Origin: Anaerolineales bacterium
GTDB taxonomy: Bacteria > Chloroflexota > Anaerolineae > Anaerolineales > Villigracilaceae
Direction: 5' to 3'
Length of the DNA: 7,451 nt
Assembly: GCA_025056515.1 (NCBI GenBank)
Contig: JANWWB010000370.1
Location: 1 to 7,451, forward strand
The notes under the pieces are model-generated. The model saw only the letters and a program-made list of their open reading frames with translations. It was not told the DNA's origin and did not search any database. Position numbers and translations under genes: made by a program. Shown in pieces: positions 1 to 6,293 of the stretch (position 1 is its first letter; every line of letters starts with the position of its first letter).

Positions 1-227
1 CTCTGATGCGCATGATCTCCGCCGGCTTGCTGGTCACGCTTTGCACCGACGACCCCTCGATTTCCCAAATCACCCTCTCTCACGAATATCATCACGCCTG
101 TGAAGAATTGGGTATGACTCAGAAAATGCTCAAACAACTCATCCTAACCGCCGCAGAGGTCTCTTTCTTACCGCAAGCTGAAAAGAAAAACCTGATAACA
201 GCCCTGCGTAAAGAATTAGGTCTCTAG
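1..227 (+). CDS. add: Adenosine deaminase family, C-terminal fragment (5' end outside window)
   Basis: Only the last 75 or so codons are visible; the frame is open to the left edge, so the ATG at position 6 is an internal methionine and not the start. The fragment reads VTLCTDDPSISQITLSHEY, which matches the final beta-strand of the adenosine/adenine deaminase TIM barrel. The first Asp of the TDDP motif is a zinc ligand in this family, and the next Asp contacts the purine ring. The remaining roughly 50 residues are the usual C-terminal helices (EELGMTQKMLKQLILTAAEVSF). The enzyme hydrolytically deaminates adenosine to inosine in the cytoplasm. Adenine-specific members share the same C-terminal motifs, so the exact substrate cannot be fixed from this fragment. 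It lies 87 bases upstream of the aconitase gene on the same strand. Confidence 0.85.
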   Translation, partial: LMRMISAGLLVTLCTDDPSISQITLSHEYHHACEELGMTQKMLKQLILTAAEVSFLPQAEKKNLITALRKELGL

Positions 228-263
228 AACCGTAGGTCAATCCTTGCCCCTGGAAAAAACGAG

Positions 264-305
264 GAGAACCAAAGGAGAAATTCTCGTAAAACAGCCAAAG
301 GAGAT
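264..305 (+). promoter_or_regulatory. Aconitase leader with duplicated Shine-Dalgarno-like repeat
   Basis: The 10-base sequence CCAAAGGAGA occurs twice, at 269-278 and 295-304. The second copy continues as AAAGGAGAT and ends about 11 bases before the aconitase ATG at 315, so it is the working ribosome site. The first copy has no start codon at a suitable distance. It overlaps a short palindrome (GAGAA, one base, TTCTC at 275-285), and GAGAA also occurs at 264-268. The repeat may be a decoy or standby ribosome site or a plain duplication. No convincing promoter was seen in the 87-base gap. Confidence 0.4.
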
Positions 306-314
306 CGAAGAACG

Positions 315-3032
315 ATGTACGACCCCTTCAACGCACGTGACCTTTTGCACGTAAACGGCAAGTCCTACTTGATCTATCGTCTGGCAGCGCTTGAAAAAGC
401 GGGCCTGACCGAATTACGACATCTGCCCTATTCCATCCGTATCCTACTCGAAGCAGCGCTACGCCAATGCAACGGCCGCGAGATTACCGAGCAAGATGTG
501 CGCAATATCGCTACCTGGACACCCCAAGGAGCACGTATGGGCATCCCCTTCCTACCTGGACGGGTGGTGATGCAAGATTTCACCGGCGTCCCGGCAGTGG
601 TTGACCTGGCCGCCATGCGTGCGGCTGTCGCCCGCCTCGGTGGCGACCCAAAGAAAATCAACCCGCTCGTGCCGGTGGATTTGGTCATCGACCATTCGGT
701 GCAAGTCGATTTCTTTGCCACACCCGACGCACTGCACCGCAACACTGAACTTGAATTTCAACGCAATCGCGAACGATACGAATTCCTCAAATGGGGACAG
801 CAAGCTTTTGACAACTTCCGCGTTGTCCCCCCGATGACCGGCATCATCCACCAAGTCAACCTGGAATATCTCTCGCCGGTGGTCGCCACACGAACTCTGC
901 CGAATGGCGAAACCCTTGCCTTCCCCGACACCCTGGTCGGCACCGACTCGCATACGACAATGATTAACGGCTTAGGTGTCGTTGGCTGGGGAGTAGGCGG
1001 CATCGAAGCCGAAGCGGTGATGCTTGGTCAGCCAATGGATATGCTCTTGCCGGATGTCATCGGCTTCCGCCTGACCGGCCGTCTGCGCGAAGGCGTCACC
1101 GCCACCGACCTGGTCTTGACCGTAACGCAAATCTTGCGCAAGAAAGGCGTGGTGGACAAATTCGTCGAATTCTACGGACCGGGGCTGGATTCGCTCACCC
1201 TGCCCGACCGCGCCACGATCGCCAATATGGCGCCTGAATACGGCGCAACCATGGGCTATTTCCCTCCCGATGCCGAAACGCTCCGTTACTTGCGCCTGAC
1301 CGGTCGTTCCGAAGAGACAATTGCCTTGGCCGAGGCCTATCTGCACGCCCAAGGTCTCTTTCGCACACCCGATGCACCGGAACCAGAATTCACCGACACA
1401 CTTGAACTCGACCTTGGGACGGTCGAACCCTCTCTGGCCGGCCCCAAGCGGCCCCAAGACCGCGTTCCTCTAACGGAGATGAAAGCCGCCTTCCGCAGAG
1501 CGCTGACGGCGCCGATCAAGGAACGCGGTTACGAGTTGAGTGACGAGGCTCTCAAGCGTGAAGCCGTCTTCGGAACAAACGGCGGCTCAATGAAACTGAC
1601 CCATGGAGCAGTCGTCCTGGCCTCGATCACTTCCTGCACCAACACCAGCAACCCCTCTGTGCTCATCGCCGCCGGCCTGCTGGCCAAAAAAGCGGTTGAA
1701 AAAGGCCTCAAGGTCAAGCCCTATGTCAAGACCAGCCTGGCGCCCGGCTCGCGGGTGGTGACAGAATATCTAAAACAAGCCGGCTTGCTGGATTTCCTTG
1801 CACAGCTGGGCTTTAACATTGTGGGTTACGGCTGCACCACCTGCATCGGCAACAGTGGACCGCTGCCGGGCGAGGTGGCTAAAGCCATCACCGCCGCGGA
1901 CCTGATCGCTGCGGCGGTCATCTCCGGCAACCGCAACTTCGAGGGACGCGTCCATCCCTTGGTGCGCGCCAATTACCTCGCCTCCCCACCGCTGGTTGTT
2001 GCATATGCACTCGCCGGAACGGTGGACATTGACCTGCTCAACGAACCGCTGGGCGAGGGTGCCGATGGTCCTGTTTATTTGCGTGATATCTGGCCGAGCA
2101 ACGCCGAAATCGCCGAGCTGGTGACTGCTTTCGTCCGCCAGGAATTGTTCCGCGATAAATATGCTGATGTCTTCGAAGGTTCTGAGCTGTGGAAAGAAAT
2201 CCCCGTTGCAGGTGGTGACCTGTACGAGTGGGATGAATCTTCAACCTACATCCATCACCCTCCTTATTTCCAAGATCTGACGTTCGAAGTCCCATCTCTA
2301 CAAGACATTCGCGGAGCACGCGTCCTGGCATTGTTCGGCGATTCCATCACTACCGACCATATCTCCCCCGCAGGCAATATCGCCGCCGATTCCCCGGCAG
2401 GCAAGTTCTTACAAGAACGCGGCGTTCCGCCCAAGGATTTCAACTCCTACGGGGCGCGGCGCGGCAACGACCTGGTGATGGTGCGCGGCACCTTTGCCAA
2501 CATCCGCTTGAAAAACCTGCTTGTCGCTCCCAAAGAGGGCAACTGGACCAAATGCTTCTTGACCGGCGAGGAGACGACCATCTTTGACGCCGCCATGAAG
2601 TACAAAGAGGCCGGCATCCCGGTCATCGTCCTAGCCGGAAAAGAATACGGGACCGGTTCGAGCCGCGACTGGGCGGCCAAAGGCCCAATGCTCCAGGGCG
2701 TGCGGGCAGTCATTGCCGAATCGTTTGAACGCATCCACCGCTCTAATCTGGTCGGGATGGGCATTTTGCCGCTCCAATTCCTGGAAGAGCAAAATGTCGA
2801 AACCCTGGGGCTGACCGGCGAGGAGATATTCGACATCGAAGGCCTGCGCGACGATATGCCTCCACAGAGCATCCTGACCGTGCGGGCGACCAAGCCGAAT
2901 GGTCAAATCGTGACGTTCCACGTCAAAGCACTGCTCAACACACCGGTCGAGGTCAACTATTATCGTAACGGTGGTATCCTGCATACCGTCCTACGCAACC
3001 TGTTGAAATCCTCGCTCGCCTATTCCTCATGA
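315..3032 (+). CDS. acnA: Aconitate hydratase (aconitase A type)
   Basis: A complete 905-residue aconitase, close to the usual length of about 890 for AcnA/IRP-type enzymes. It interconverts citrate and isocitrate through cis-aconitate in the TCA cycle, in the cytoplasm. The three [4Fe-4S] ligands are present: Cys441 in [13 protein letters not shown], and Cys507 and Cys510 in [14 protein letters not shown]. The N-terminal part carries [20 protein letters not shown] (Asp211-Ser212-His213), an active-site segment. After a linker, the C-terminal swivel domain shows [16 protein letters not shown] from about residue 675, [21 protein letters not shown], and [14 protein letters not shown] with the catalytic Ser-Ser-Arg at 782-784. 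The start is fixed by AAAGGAGAT at 297-305. The next gene begins 96 bases after the stop, with no intrinsic terminator between them, so co-transcription is possible. No missing key residue or frameshift was seen. Confidence 0.97.
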   Translation: MYDPFNARDLLHVNGKSYLIYRLAALEKAGLTELRHLPYSIRILLEAALRQCNGREITEQDVRNIATWTPQGARMGIPFLPGRVVMQDFTGVPAVVDLAAMRAAVARLGGDPKKINPLVPVDLVIDHSVQVDFFATPDALHRNTELEFQRNRERYEFLKWGQQAFDNFRVVPPMTGIIHQVNLEYLSPVVATRTLPNGETLAFPDTLVGTDSHTTMINGLGVVGWGVGGIEAEAVMLGQPMDMLLPDVIGFRLTGRLREGVTATDLVLTVTQILRKKGVVDKFVEFYGPGLDSLTLPDRATIANMAPEYGATMGYFPPDAETLRYLRLTGRSEETIALAEAYLHAQGLFRTPDAPEPEFTDTLELDLGTVEPSLAGPKRPQDRVPLTEMKAAFRRALTAPIKERGYELSDEALKREAVFGTNGGSMKLTHGAVVLASITSCTNTSNPSVLIAAGLLAKKAVEKGLKVKPYVKTSLAPGSRVVTEYLKQAGLLDFLAQLGFNIVGYGCTTCIGNSGPLPGEVAKAITAADLIAAAVISGNRNFEGRVHPLVRANYLASPPLVVAYALAGTVDIDLLNEPLGEGADGPVYLRDIWPSNAEIAELVTAFVRQELFRDKYADVFEGSELWKEIPVAGGDLYEWDESSTYIHHPPYFQDLTFEVPSLQDIRGARVLALFGDSITTDHISPAGNIAADSPAGKFLQERGVPPKDFNSYGARRGNDLVMVRGTFANIRLKNLLVAPKEGNWTKCFLTGEETTIFDAAMKYKEAGIPVIVLAGKEYGTGSSRDWAAKGPMLQGVRAVIAESFERIHRSNLVGMGILPLQFLEEQNVETLGLTGEEIFDIEGLRDDMPPQSILTVRATKPNGQIVTFHVKALLNTPVEVNYYRNGGILHTVLRNLLKSSLAYSS

Positions 3033-3072
3033 CGTCAGCGCAATCTTCGGCAAAGGATAGATTGTCTCATCG

Positions 3073-3084
3073 GCTCTTCGGAGC
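3073..3084 (+). other. Short UUCG-tetraloop hairpin in the aconitase/amidase gap
   Basis: GCTC-TTCG-GAGC forms a 4-bp stem closed by the very stable cUUCGg tetraloop. It has no T-tract and so is not an intrinsic terminator. It lies 41 bases after the aconitase stop and just ahead of a possible mini-ORF at 3088. It might act as an RNA stability or processing signal between two co-transcribed genes. The stem is short and its function is a guess. Confidence 0.3.
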
Positions 3085-3087
3085 ACC

Positions 3088-3132
3088 ATGGACAACACAG
3101 CCATGCATGCTGGCAATCAGGAGACAAGATGA
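3088..3132 (+). other. Possible 14-codon leader mini-ORF overlapping the amidase start
   Basis: An ATG at 3088 opens a frame reading MDNTAMHAGNQETR that ends in TGA at 3130-3132. The stop overlaps the ATG of the downstream amidase gene (ATGA at 3129-3132), the classic geometry for translational coupling. A GGAG at 3080-3083 lies four bases before the mini-ORF ATG, a somewhat short but usable spacing. The amidase also has its own AGGAG at 3119-3123, so coupling is not required. The peptide resembles nothing recognised, and a frame this short can occur by chance. Confidence 0.2.
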
Positions 3133-4370
3133 AAGTTTCTGAGCTTCGCATTCAAACAGCCCGTCTTTGGCAAAGCCTGGAAGAAATGGCACAACGAGGC
3201 GCCACACCTGATGGCGGTGTCTGCCGATTGGCGCTTTCGGATGCCGATAAAGAAGGCCGCGACCTCTTCTGTGATTGGCTGCGCAACCTGGGGCTGACCG
3301 TTCAGATTGATCAGGTCGGGAATATCTTAGCCATTCGCCCGGGCAGCCAAGACGAAGCACCGGTGCTAATCGGTTCGCACCTAGATACGGTCAGCACAGG
3401 TGGGCGTTTCGACGGGGCCGCAGGGGTGCTCGCCGGGCTGGAAGTCCTGCGCACGCTCGAAGAGAAGGGCATCCGCACCAGACGTCCGCTAGGGTTGGTA
3501 TCCTTCACCAACGAGGAAGGTGCCCGCTACACCACCGACATGATGGGAAGTCAGGCCTTTTGCGGCGAGTTGAGCGTGGAACAGGTCTGGGCGATTCGCG
3601 GTCTAGACGGCACATTGGTCGGCGAGGAACTGCGGCGCATCGGCTATGCCGGTGACTTTCCCTGCGGGGCAATCCGTCCCTATGCTTACCTTGAACTGCA
3701 CATCGAACAAGGGCCACAGCTTGACCGGGCCGGCATTCCCATCGGCATCGTAGAAGCCATCACCGGCCTCACCTGGCTAGAGGTTATCGTGCGCGGCGCA
3801 GCGAATCACGCTGGGACAACACCGATGGACAATCGCCGCGATGCCGCTCTGGCCGCCGCTCGTATCGTTGCATCGCTGCCGGATTTAGCATCTTCCATCC
3901 CCGATCAGCGCGCGACCTGCGGACGGTTTTCGGTCGCTCCTGGCATCGTCAATGTCATCCCGCATGAAGCCATCTTCACCGTTGATCTACGCAACGGCGA
4001 TCCAGCGCGGCTGCTGGAAGCCGAAACCCAATTTCGGGCACGGGTGCAAGAAATAAGCAGCCGTTCGAACGTCCTCGCTGAAATCCGCCTCCTCGGACAC
4101 GTCCCACCCCAACGCTGCGACCCACAGGTGGTATCCGTGATCGAATCTGTTGCGACAGACCTCGCTTACCCTTCGAGGCGAATGGTTTCCGGCGCAGGTC
4201 ACGACGCCCAGATTTTAGCGCGCATCTGTCCGACAGCAATGATTTTCATTCCCAGCCGCGACGGCGTAAGCCACAGCCCGGCGGAATACTCTACCCCCGA
4301 AGCGTTGGAAGCCGGAGCCAACGTGCTCCTGCACACCGCTTTGCGGCTGGCAGGAGTAGAAAGAGCCTGA
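3129..4370 (+). CDS. M20-family amidohydrolase, allantoate / N-carbamoyl-L-amino acid hydrolase type
   Basis: A complete 413-residue member of the Zn-dependent amidase branch of peptidase family M20 (AllC, AmaB/HyuC, beta-ureidopropionase). These enzymes cleave ureido groups such as allantoate or N-carbamoyl amino acids, releasing ammonia and CO2. Visible motifs: GSHLDTV with His84; GGRFDGAAGV with Asp95, the bridging metal ligand; SFTNEEGARY with the Glu129-Glu130 pair; LELHIEQGP with His191; and SHSPAEY with His382, completing the two-metal site. The lid/dimer domain shows ANHAGTTPM (His227), VNVIP (Asn275) and DLRNG (Arg289), which bind the substrate carboxylate from the partner subunit in the family. 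SGAGHDA near 355 is also characteristic. AGGAG at 3119-3123 fixes the start. The specific substrate cannot be read from the motifs. The nearby purine deaminases favour a ureide such as allantoate, as an inference. Confidence 0.9.
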   Translation: MKVSELRIQTARLWQSLEEMAQRGATPDGGVCRLALSDADKEGRDLFCDWLRNLGLTVQIDQVGNILAIRPGSQDEAPVLIGSHLDTVSTGGRFDGAAGVLAGLEVLRTLEEKGIRTRRPLGLVSFTNEEGARYTTDMMGSQAFCGELSVEQVWAIRGLDGTLVGEELRRIGYAGDFPCGAIRPYAYLELHIEQGPQLDRAGIPIGIVEAITGLTWLEVIVRGAANHAGTTPMDNRRDAALAAARIVASLPDLASSIPDQRATCGRFSVAPGIVNVIPHEAIFTVDLRNGDPARLLEAETQFRARVQEISSRSNVLAEIRLLGHVPPQRCDPQVVSVIESVATDLAYPSRRMVSGAGHDAQILARICPTAMIFIPSRDGVSHSPAEYSTPEALEAGANVLLHTALRLAGVERA

Positions 4371-4374
4371 TCGC

Positions 4375-4394
4375 TTCGAAGAGCAGTCTTCGAG
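4375..4394 (+). other. Hairpin before the ankyrin gene, with a competing partner at its ribosome site
   Basis: CGAAGA (4377-4382) and TCTTCG (4387-4392) pair around a GCAG loop, extended by one A-T and one G-T pair. No T-tract follows. CGAAGAGCA recurs at 4421-4429, where its GAAGAG is the only ribosome-site-like sequence before the ATG at 4437. TCTTCG could therefore pair with either copy, and the downstream pairing would hide the ribosome site. This may be a weak translational control element or chance. Confidence 0.3.
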
Positions 4395-4436
4395 CCATAC
4401 GATATGCTATGTTCCCAAATCGAAGAGCAAACCGAT

Positions 4437-5009
4437 ATGCCCGCAACCCCTGAAGACATCCGCGAATTTGTTATTGCCGGGCATGGTGACTTGGAGAAAG
4501 TAAAAACCATGCTCGAAGCCAATCCTGATCTCCTGAACGCTGCCCATCCATGGAGCGAAACCGACCGTGAAACAGCGCTCATGGCCGCTGCCCAGGTTGG
4601 AGACCGGCAGATCGCCGAATATCTGTTAGCACGTGGGGCGCAATGGGATATTTGCATTGCCGCGATGATGGGTTGGCGAGAGGAAGTCGCTCGTTTGCTG
4701 GCCGAAGATCCAGAGCGCATCCATGCGCGCGGGTCGCATCGTATCCCCTTGTTGGCTTATGCGGCCTCCAGCGGGGAGGTGGAATTGGTACAGATGTTGG
4801 TGGAAGCTGGGGCTAGCGAAGGCATTCCTTTGGCGATGGAGAACGCCATCCGTCTGGGTCATCTCGAAGTCCTGCGTTGGCTGTTGGAGCACACCCAAGC
4901 CGACCTGACCTGGCGCAACCTGCGCGGCCTGACCCTACTTGAATTCGCCCAACAACAAGGAAATAAGGAGGCTGTCGCCCTGCTACAGGCACACGGCGCA
5001 GCCAGCTGA
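4437..5009 (+). CDS. Small ankyrin-repeat protein
   Basis: A 190-residue protein built almost wholly of ankyrin repeats. About six helix-turn-helix units can be laid out at residues 5-35, 43-73, 74-103, 104-133, 134-163 and 166-190, with typical cores such as ETALMAAAQVGDRQIAEYLL, LLAYAASSGEVELVQMLVEA and NAIRLGHLEVLRWLLEH. Ankyrin repeats are protein-binding scaffolds; no catalytic domain, signal peptide or membrane helix is seen, so a cytoplasmic binding role is inferred and the partner is unknown. An in-frame ATG at 4404 would add 11 residues (MLCSQIEEQTD). The ATG at 4437 is preferred because the repeat fold starts right after it and GAAGAG lies 9 bases upstream, although that site is weak. 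The gene follows the amidase by 66 bases and ends 41 bases before a terminator, so it is likely the last gene of that transcript. Confidence 0.85.
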   Translation: MPATPEDIREFVIAGHGDLEKVKTMLEANPDLLNAAHPWSETDRETALMAAAQVGDRQIAEYLLARGAQWDICIAAMMGWREEVARLLAEDPERIHARGSHRIPLLAYAASSGEVELVQMLVEAGASEGIPLAMENAIRLGHLEVLRWLLEHTQADLTWRNLRGLTLLEFAQQQGNKEAVALLQAHGAAS

Positions 5010-5050
5010 TCTTTGCTCTCAGTGAAATTAACCCGCTCTCTCAAAGTCAC

Positions 5051-5075
5051 ACCGGCCGTTCTAGGCCGGTTTTTT
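5051..5075 (+). terminator. Intrinsic terminator after the ankyrin gene
   Basis: A perfect 7-bp GC-rich stem, ACCGGCC (5051-5057) with GGCCGGT (5064-5070), has a 6-base loop and is followed directly by TTTTT and then CCTTT. It sits 41 bases after the ankyrin stop codon and closes the upstream gene series. Confidence 0.9.
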
Positions 5076-5084
5076 CCTTTAGCG

Positions 5085-5095
5085 TTGTAGGACAA
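5085..5095. promoter_or_regulatory. Palindrome TTGTAGGACAA, GntR/FadR-like operator candidate
   Basis: The site fits the TNGTNNNACNA pattern known for FadR-subfamily GntR regulators. It shares TTGT-N2-GACAA with a second site at 6262-6272. It lies just past the terminator and about 205 bases ahead of plsC. No convincing promoter boxes were found beside it, and the rest of the gap to 5300 shows nothing else recognisable. The same bases also form a 5-bp hairpin (GTTGT/ACAAC). Confidence 0.25.
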
Positions 5096-5283
5096 CTCGG
5101 AATTGCCCGGAGCCTCCTCTCTCCACAAGATGTTTGTACTCGCTCGCCGACAAGAGAAAAATGGCTTGGATTTTTATTTTGTGCCGATGAACAAGCTATA
5201 GACCCTTGTTAGCCAATTGATAGGCAGAAAACATGGCCTTCCAGTATCTTTTTCGCAGACCGGTGTTCTAAAGGATGTAACAC

Positions 5284-5289
5284 AAGGAG
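5284..5289 (+). promoter_or_regulatory. Ribosome binding site that sets the plsC start
   Basis: AAGGAG lies 11 bases before the ATG at 5301. The longer in-frame start at 5217 has no comparable site and would add 28 residues (beginning MIGRKHGLPVSFSQ) that are not part of the acyltransferase fold. The 5301 start is therefore chosen. Confidence 0.8.
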
Positions 5290-5300
5290 AAAACGAACAA

Positions 5301-5963
5301 ATGTTGTCCAAACTTCTCTACCTGCTCGGCCGTATCTTCATCACCATGTATGTCCGCTTGATGCTCAAATTAGACGTCCGTCTGCACGAAGCGCTGCCAG
5401 ACGGCCCGGTGCTGTTTGCCCTCAATCATCCCAGCACCACCGACCCAATTTTCATCCAGGTCTTATTCCCGAAGCCGCTCAGCGTGATGATTACCAACAA
5501 AGCCTTCAAGATTCCCCTCCTTGGAGCATACATGCGCAAGATGAAACAAATCTGCGTAACTCCTGGACAAGGCGAGCAAGTGTTAGAAGAAGCGCGTCAA
5601 GCGCTTGAAAGCGGGCGTTCGGTGGCGATTTTCCCGGAAGGTCTGATTAGCCCATCAGACGGCTTCCATGCTCCTCGCTCCGGCGTGGCGCGTCTGGCTC
5701 TCAAGAGTGGTGTGCCGGTCGTGCCGGTTGGCATCTCGCTGGTTGAGAAAGGGTGCAAGCGCATCCCGGTTGAACTTGACGGCGAACCGGATGTCATTGC
5801 GTGGTATTTGCGCGGTCCATATGCCATCACCATTGGCAAACCCTTGCGCTTCAGTGGTGACCCTTCCGATAAGTCCCTGGTCAAACAAACTGCCGAACAT
5901 ATCATGGAGAACATCCGTCAGCTGGCCCACGAGAGTCGCCAGCGGGCCGCAAGAATGGTCTAA
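5301..5963 (+). CDS. plsC: 1-acyl-sn-glycerol-3-phosphate acyltransferase (PlsC family)
   Basis: A 220-residue LPLAT-superfamily acyltransferase, slightly shorter than the usual length of about 240. It is expected to transfer an acyl chain to lysophosphatidic acid to give phosphatidic acid in membrane phospholipid synthesis. The catalytic HX4D motif is in LNHPSTTDP (His43 and Asp48). The phosphate-binding motif is FPEG at 111-114, followed by the conserved SGVARLALKSGVPVVPVGI segment (about 127-145). The N-terminal 26 residues (LLYLLGRIFITMYVRLMLKL) are hydrophobic with basic residues, suiting association with the inner face of the membrane. It stands alone between two terminators, so it is probably monocistronic. 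Other LPLAT members with different acyl acceptors, such as lyso-ornithine lipids, cannot be excluded. Confidence 0.9.
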   Translation: MLSKLLYLLGRIFITMYVRLMLKLDVRLHEALPDGPVLFALNHPSTTDPIFIQVLFPKPLSVMITNKAFKIPLLGAYMRKMKQICVTPGQGEQVLEEARQALESGRSVAIFPEGLISPSDGFHAPRSGVARLALKSGVPVVPVGISLVEKGCKRIPVELDGEPDVIAWYLRGPYAITIGKPLRFSGDPSDKSLVKQTAEHIMENIRQLAHESRQRAARMV

Positions 5964-5968
5964 ACTTC

Positions 5969-5991
5969 AAAACCGGCGCGAGCCGGTTTTT
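5969..5991 (+). terminator. Intrinsic terminator after plsC
   Basis: A perfect 9-bp stem, AAAACCGGC (5969-5977) with GCCGGTTTT (5982-5990), has a GCGA loop and a T-rich 3' side that continues TCGTTTGATTT. It begins six bases after the plsC stop. The A-run on the left arm means it could also work on the opposite strand. Confidence 0.88.
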
Positions 5992-6041
5992 CGTTTGATT
6001 TGCTCGTTTGTCCTCTAGATACCCGCCTCTTTTCTTGACCA

Positions 6042-6191
6042 CACCCACTGTGAGGGTGGAACTGAAGTTCCCGGTTCACGGGTTGAAAGCCCGTGGAAGC
6101 CGGCCGATCGGTCAAGCTCTCGGCCGGCGGGATCGAGCTTCCTGACAGCAGTAAAAAGGACCGTTTCTTAAAACAGTCAGGCAGGCTGTCA
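6042..6191 (+). ncRNA. Candidate structured RNA module (class unknown; OMEGA/HEARO-like or attenuator)
   Basis: No gene is apparent here, but pairing is dense. CACCC/GGGTG (6042-6046/6054-6058) and GGAAC-TGAA-GTTCC (6058-6071) share one base. Next come CACGGG/CCCGTG with a TTGAAAG loop (6077-6095) and a 9-bp stem GCCGGCCGA/TCGGCCGGC (6099-6107/6120-6128). The 12-base loop of that stem contains AAGCTC (6114-6119), which can pair with GAGCTT (6135-6140) to make an H-type pseudoknot. CCTGAC/GTCAGG (6141-6146/6176-6181) closes an A-rich segment. An alternative pairing is TGACAGC/GCTGTCA (6143-6149/6185-6191). The compact order of stems plus a pseudoknot recalls the OMEGA/HEARO RNAs of IscB elements or the 3' RNA of TnpB elements, but no transposase gene is present. 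No good promoter was found upstream. The strand is chosen because a T-tract follows on the + strand. The class assignment is inference. Confidence 0.42.
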
Positions 6192-6243
6192 TCGCAAGCA
6201 ACTTAAAAAAATCCCCTGACAATTGACAGCCTTTTCGTTTTTT
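6183..6243 (+). terminator. Long-loop intrinsic terminator candidate overlapping a promoter
   Basis: AGGCTGTCA (6183-6191) is the exact reverse complement of TGACAGCCT (6224-6232). The right arm runs into TTTTCGTTTTTT (6232-6243). The 9-bp stem and T-tract fit an intrinsic terminator, but the 32-base loop is large, so efficiency is uncertain. The left arm can also pair with TGACAGC at 6143-6149, which would block the terminator, as in an attenuator. The right arm overlaps the -35 box of the next promoter. Confidence 0.4.
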
Positions 6244-6268
6244 GCTACACTATAAATACAATTGTCAG
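6216..6268. repeat. 10-bp perfect inverted repeat flanking the deaminase promoter
   Basis: CTGACAATTG (6216-6225) and CAATTGTCAG (6259-6268) are perfect reverse complements, with 33 bases between them. The left arm covers the start of the -35 box and the right arm lies just beyond the -10. This could be a pair of sites for one regulator that loops or bridges over the promoter. The right arm overlaps the palindrome at 6262-6272. Confidence 0.55.
6223..6251 (+). promoter_or_regulatory. Sigma70-type promoter for the 8-oxoguanine deaminase gene
   Basis: A perfect -35 TTGACA (6223-6228), a 17-base spacer and a -10 TACACT (6246-6251). The TGC directly before the -10 makes it an extended -10. A start of transcription near 6258 would leave a leader of about 36 bases before the ATG at 6294. 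TATAAA at 6251-6256 is a poorer alternative -10 because the spacer would be 22 bases. Confidence 0.75.
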
Positions 6269-6272
6269 ACAA
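6262..6272. promoter_or_regulatory. Operator candidate TTGTCAGACAA (GntR/FadR-like)
   Basis: A perfect 5-bp palindrome around a central A, fitting TNGTNNNACNA of FadR-subfamily GntR repressors. It begins about 10 bases after the -10 box, a position where a bound repressor would block transcription. No regulator gene is in the window, so the binding protein is unknown. Confidence 0.45.
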
Positions 6273-6293
6273 CTAGACTGCCCTCCGAATCAC

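Noticed and set aside
552..2893. Long open frames on the minus strand opposite the aconitase gene
   Set aside because: Their translations are low-complexity, Arg-rich, unlike any family, and lie exactly opposite a well-supported enzyme gene.
4404..4436. Earlier ATG for the ankyrin gene
   Set aside because: No ribosome site upstream; the extra 11 residues add nothing to the repeat fold. It is not fully excluded.
5166..5202. TTGGAT ... TATAGA as a plsC promoter
   Set aside because: The spacer is 25 bases, well outside the usable range, and no better -35 lies 17 bases before TATAGA.
5217..5300. Longer plsC start adding 28 residues
   Set aside because: No ribosome site precedes it, the added residues do not belong to the acyltransferase fold, and a strong AAGGAG precedes the ATG at 5301.
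5995..6021. TTGATT ... TAGATA as a promoter for the structured RNA
   Set aside because: The spacer is 15 bases and the -10 is a poor match, so it is not supported.
6028..6168. Another open frame across the structured module (beginning near HTHCEGGTEVPGS)
   Set aside because: It has no start codon or ribosome site and no family that can be confirmed; open frames are expected in a GC-rich hairpin region.
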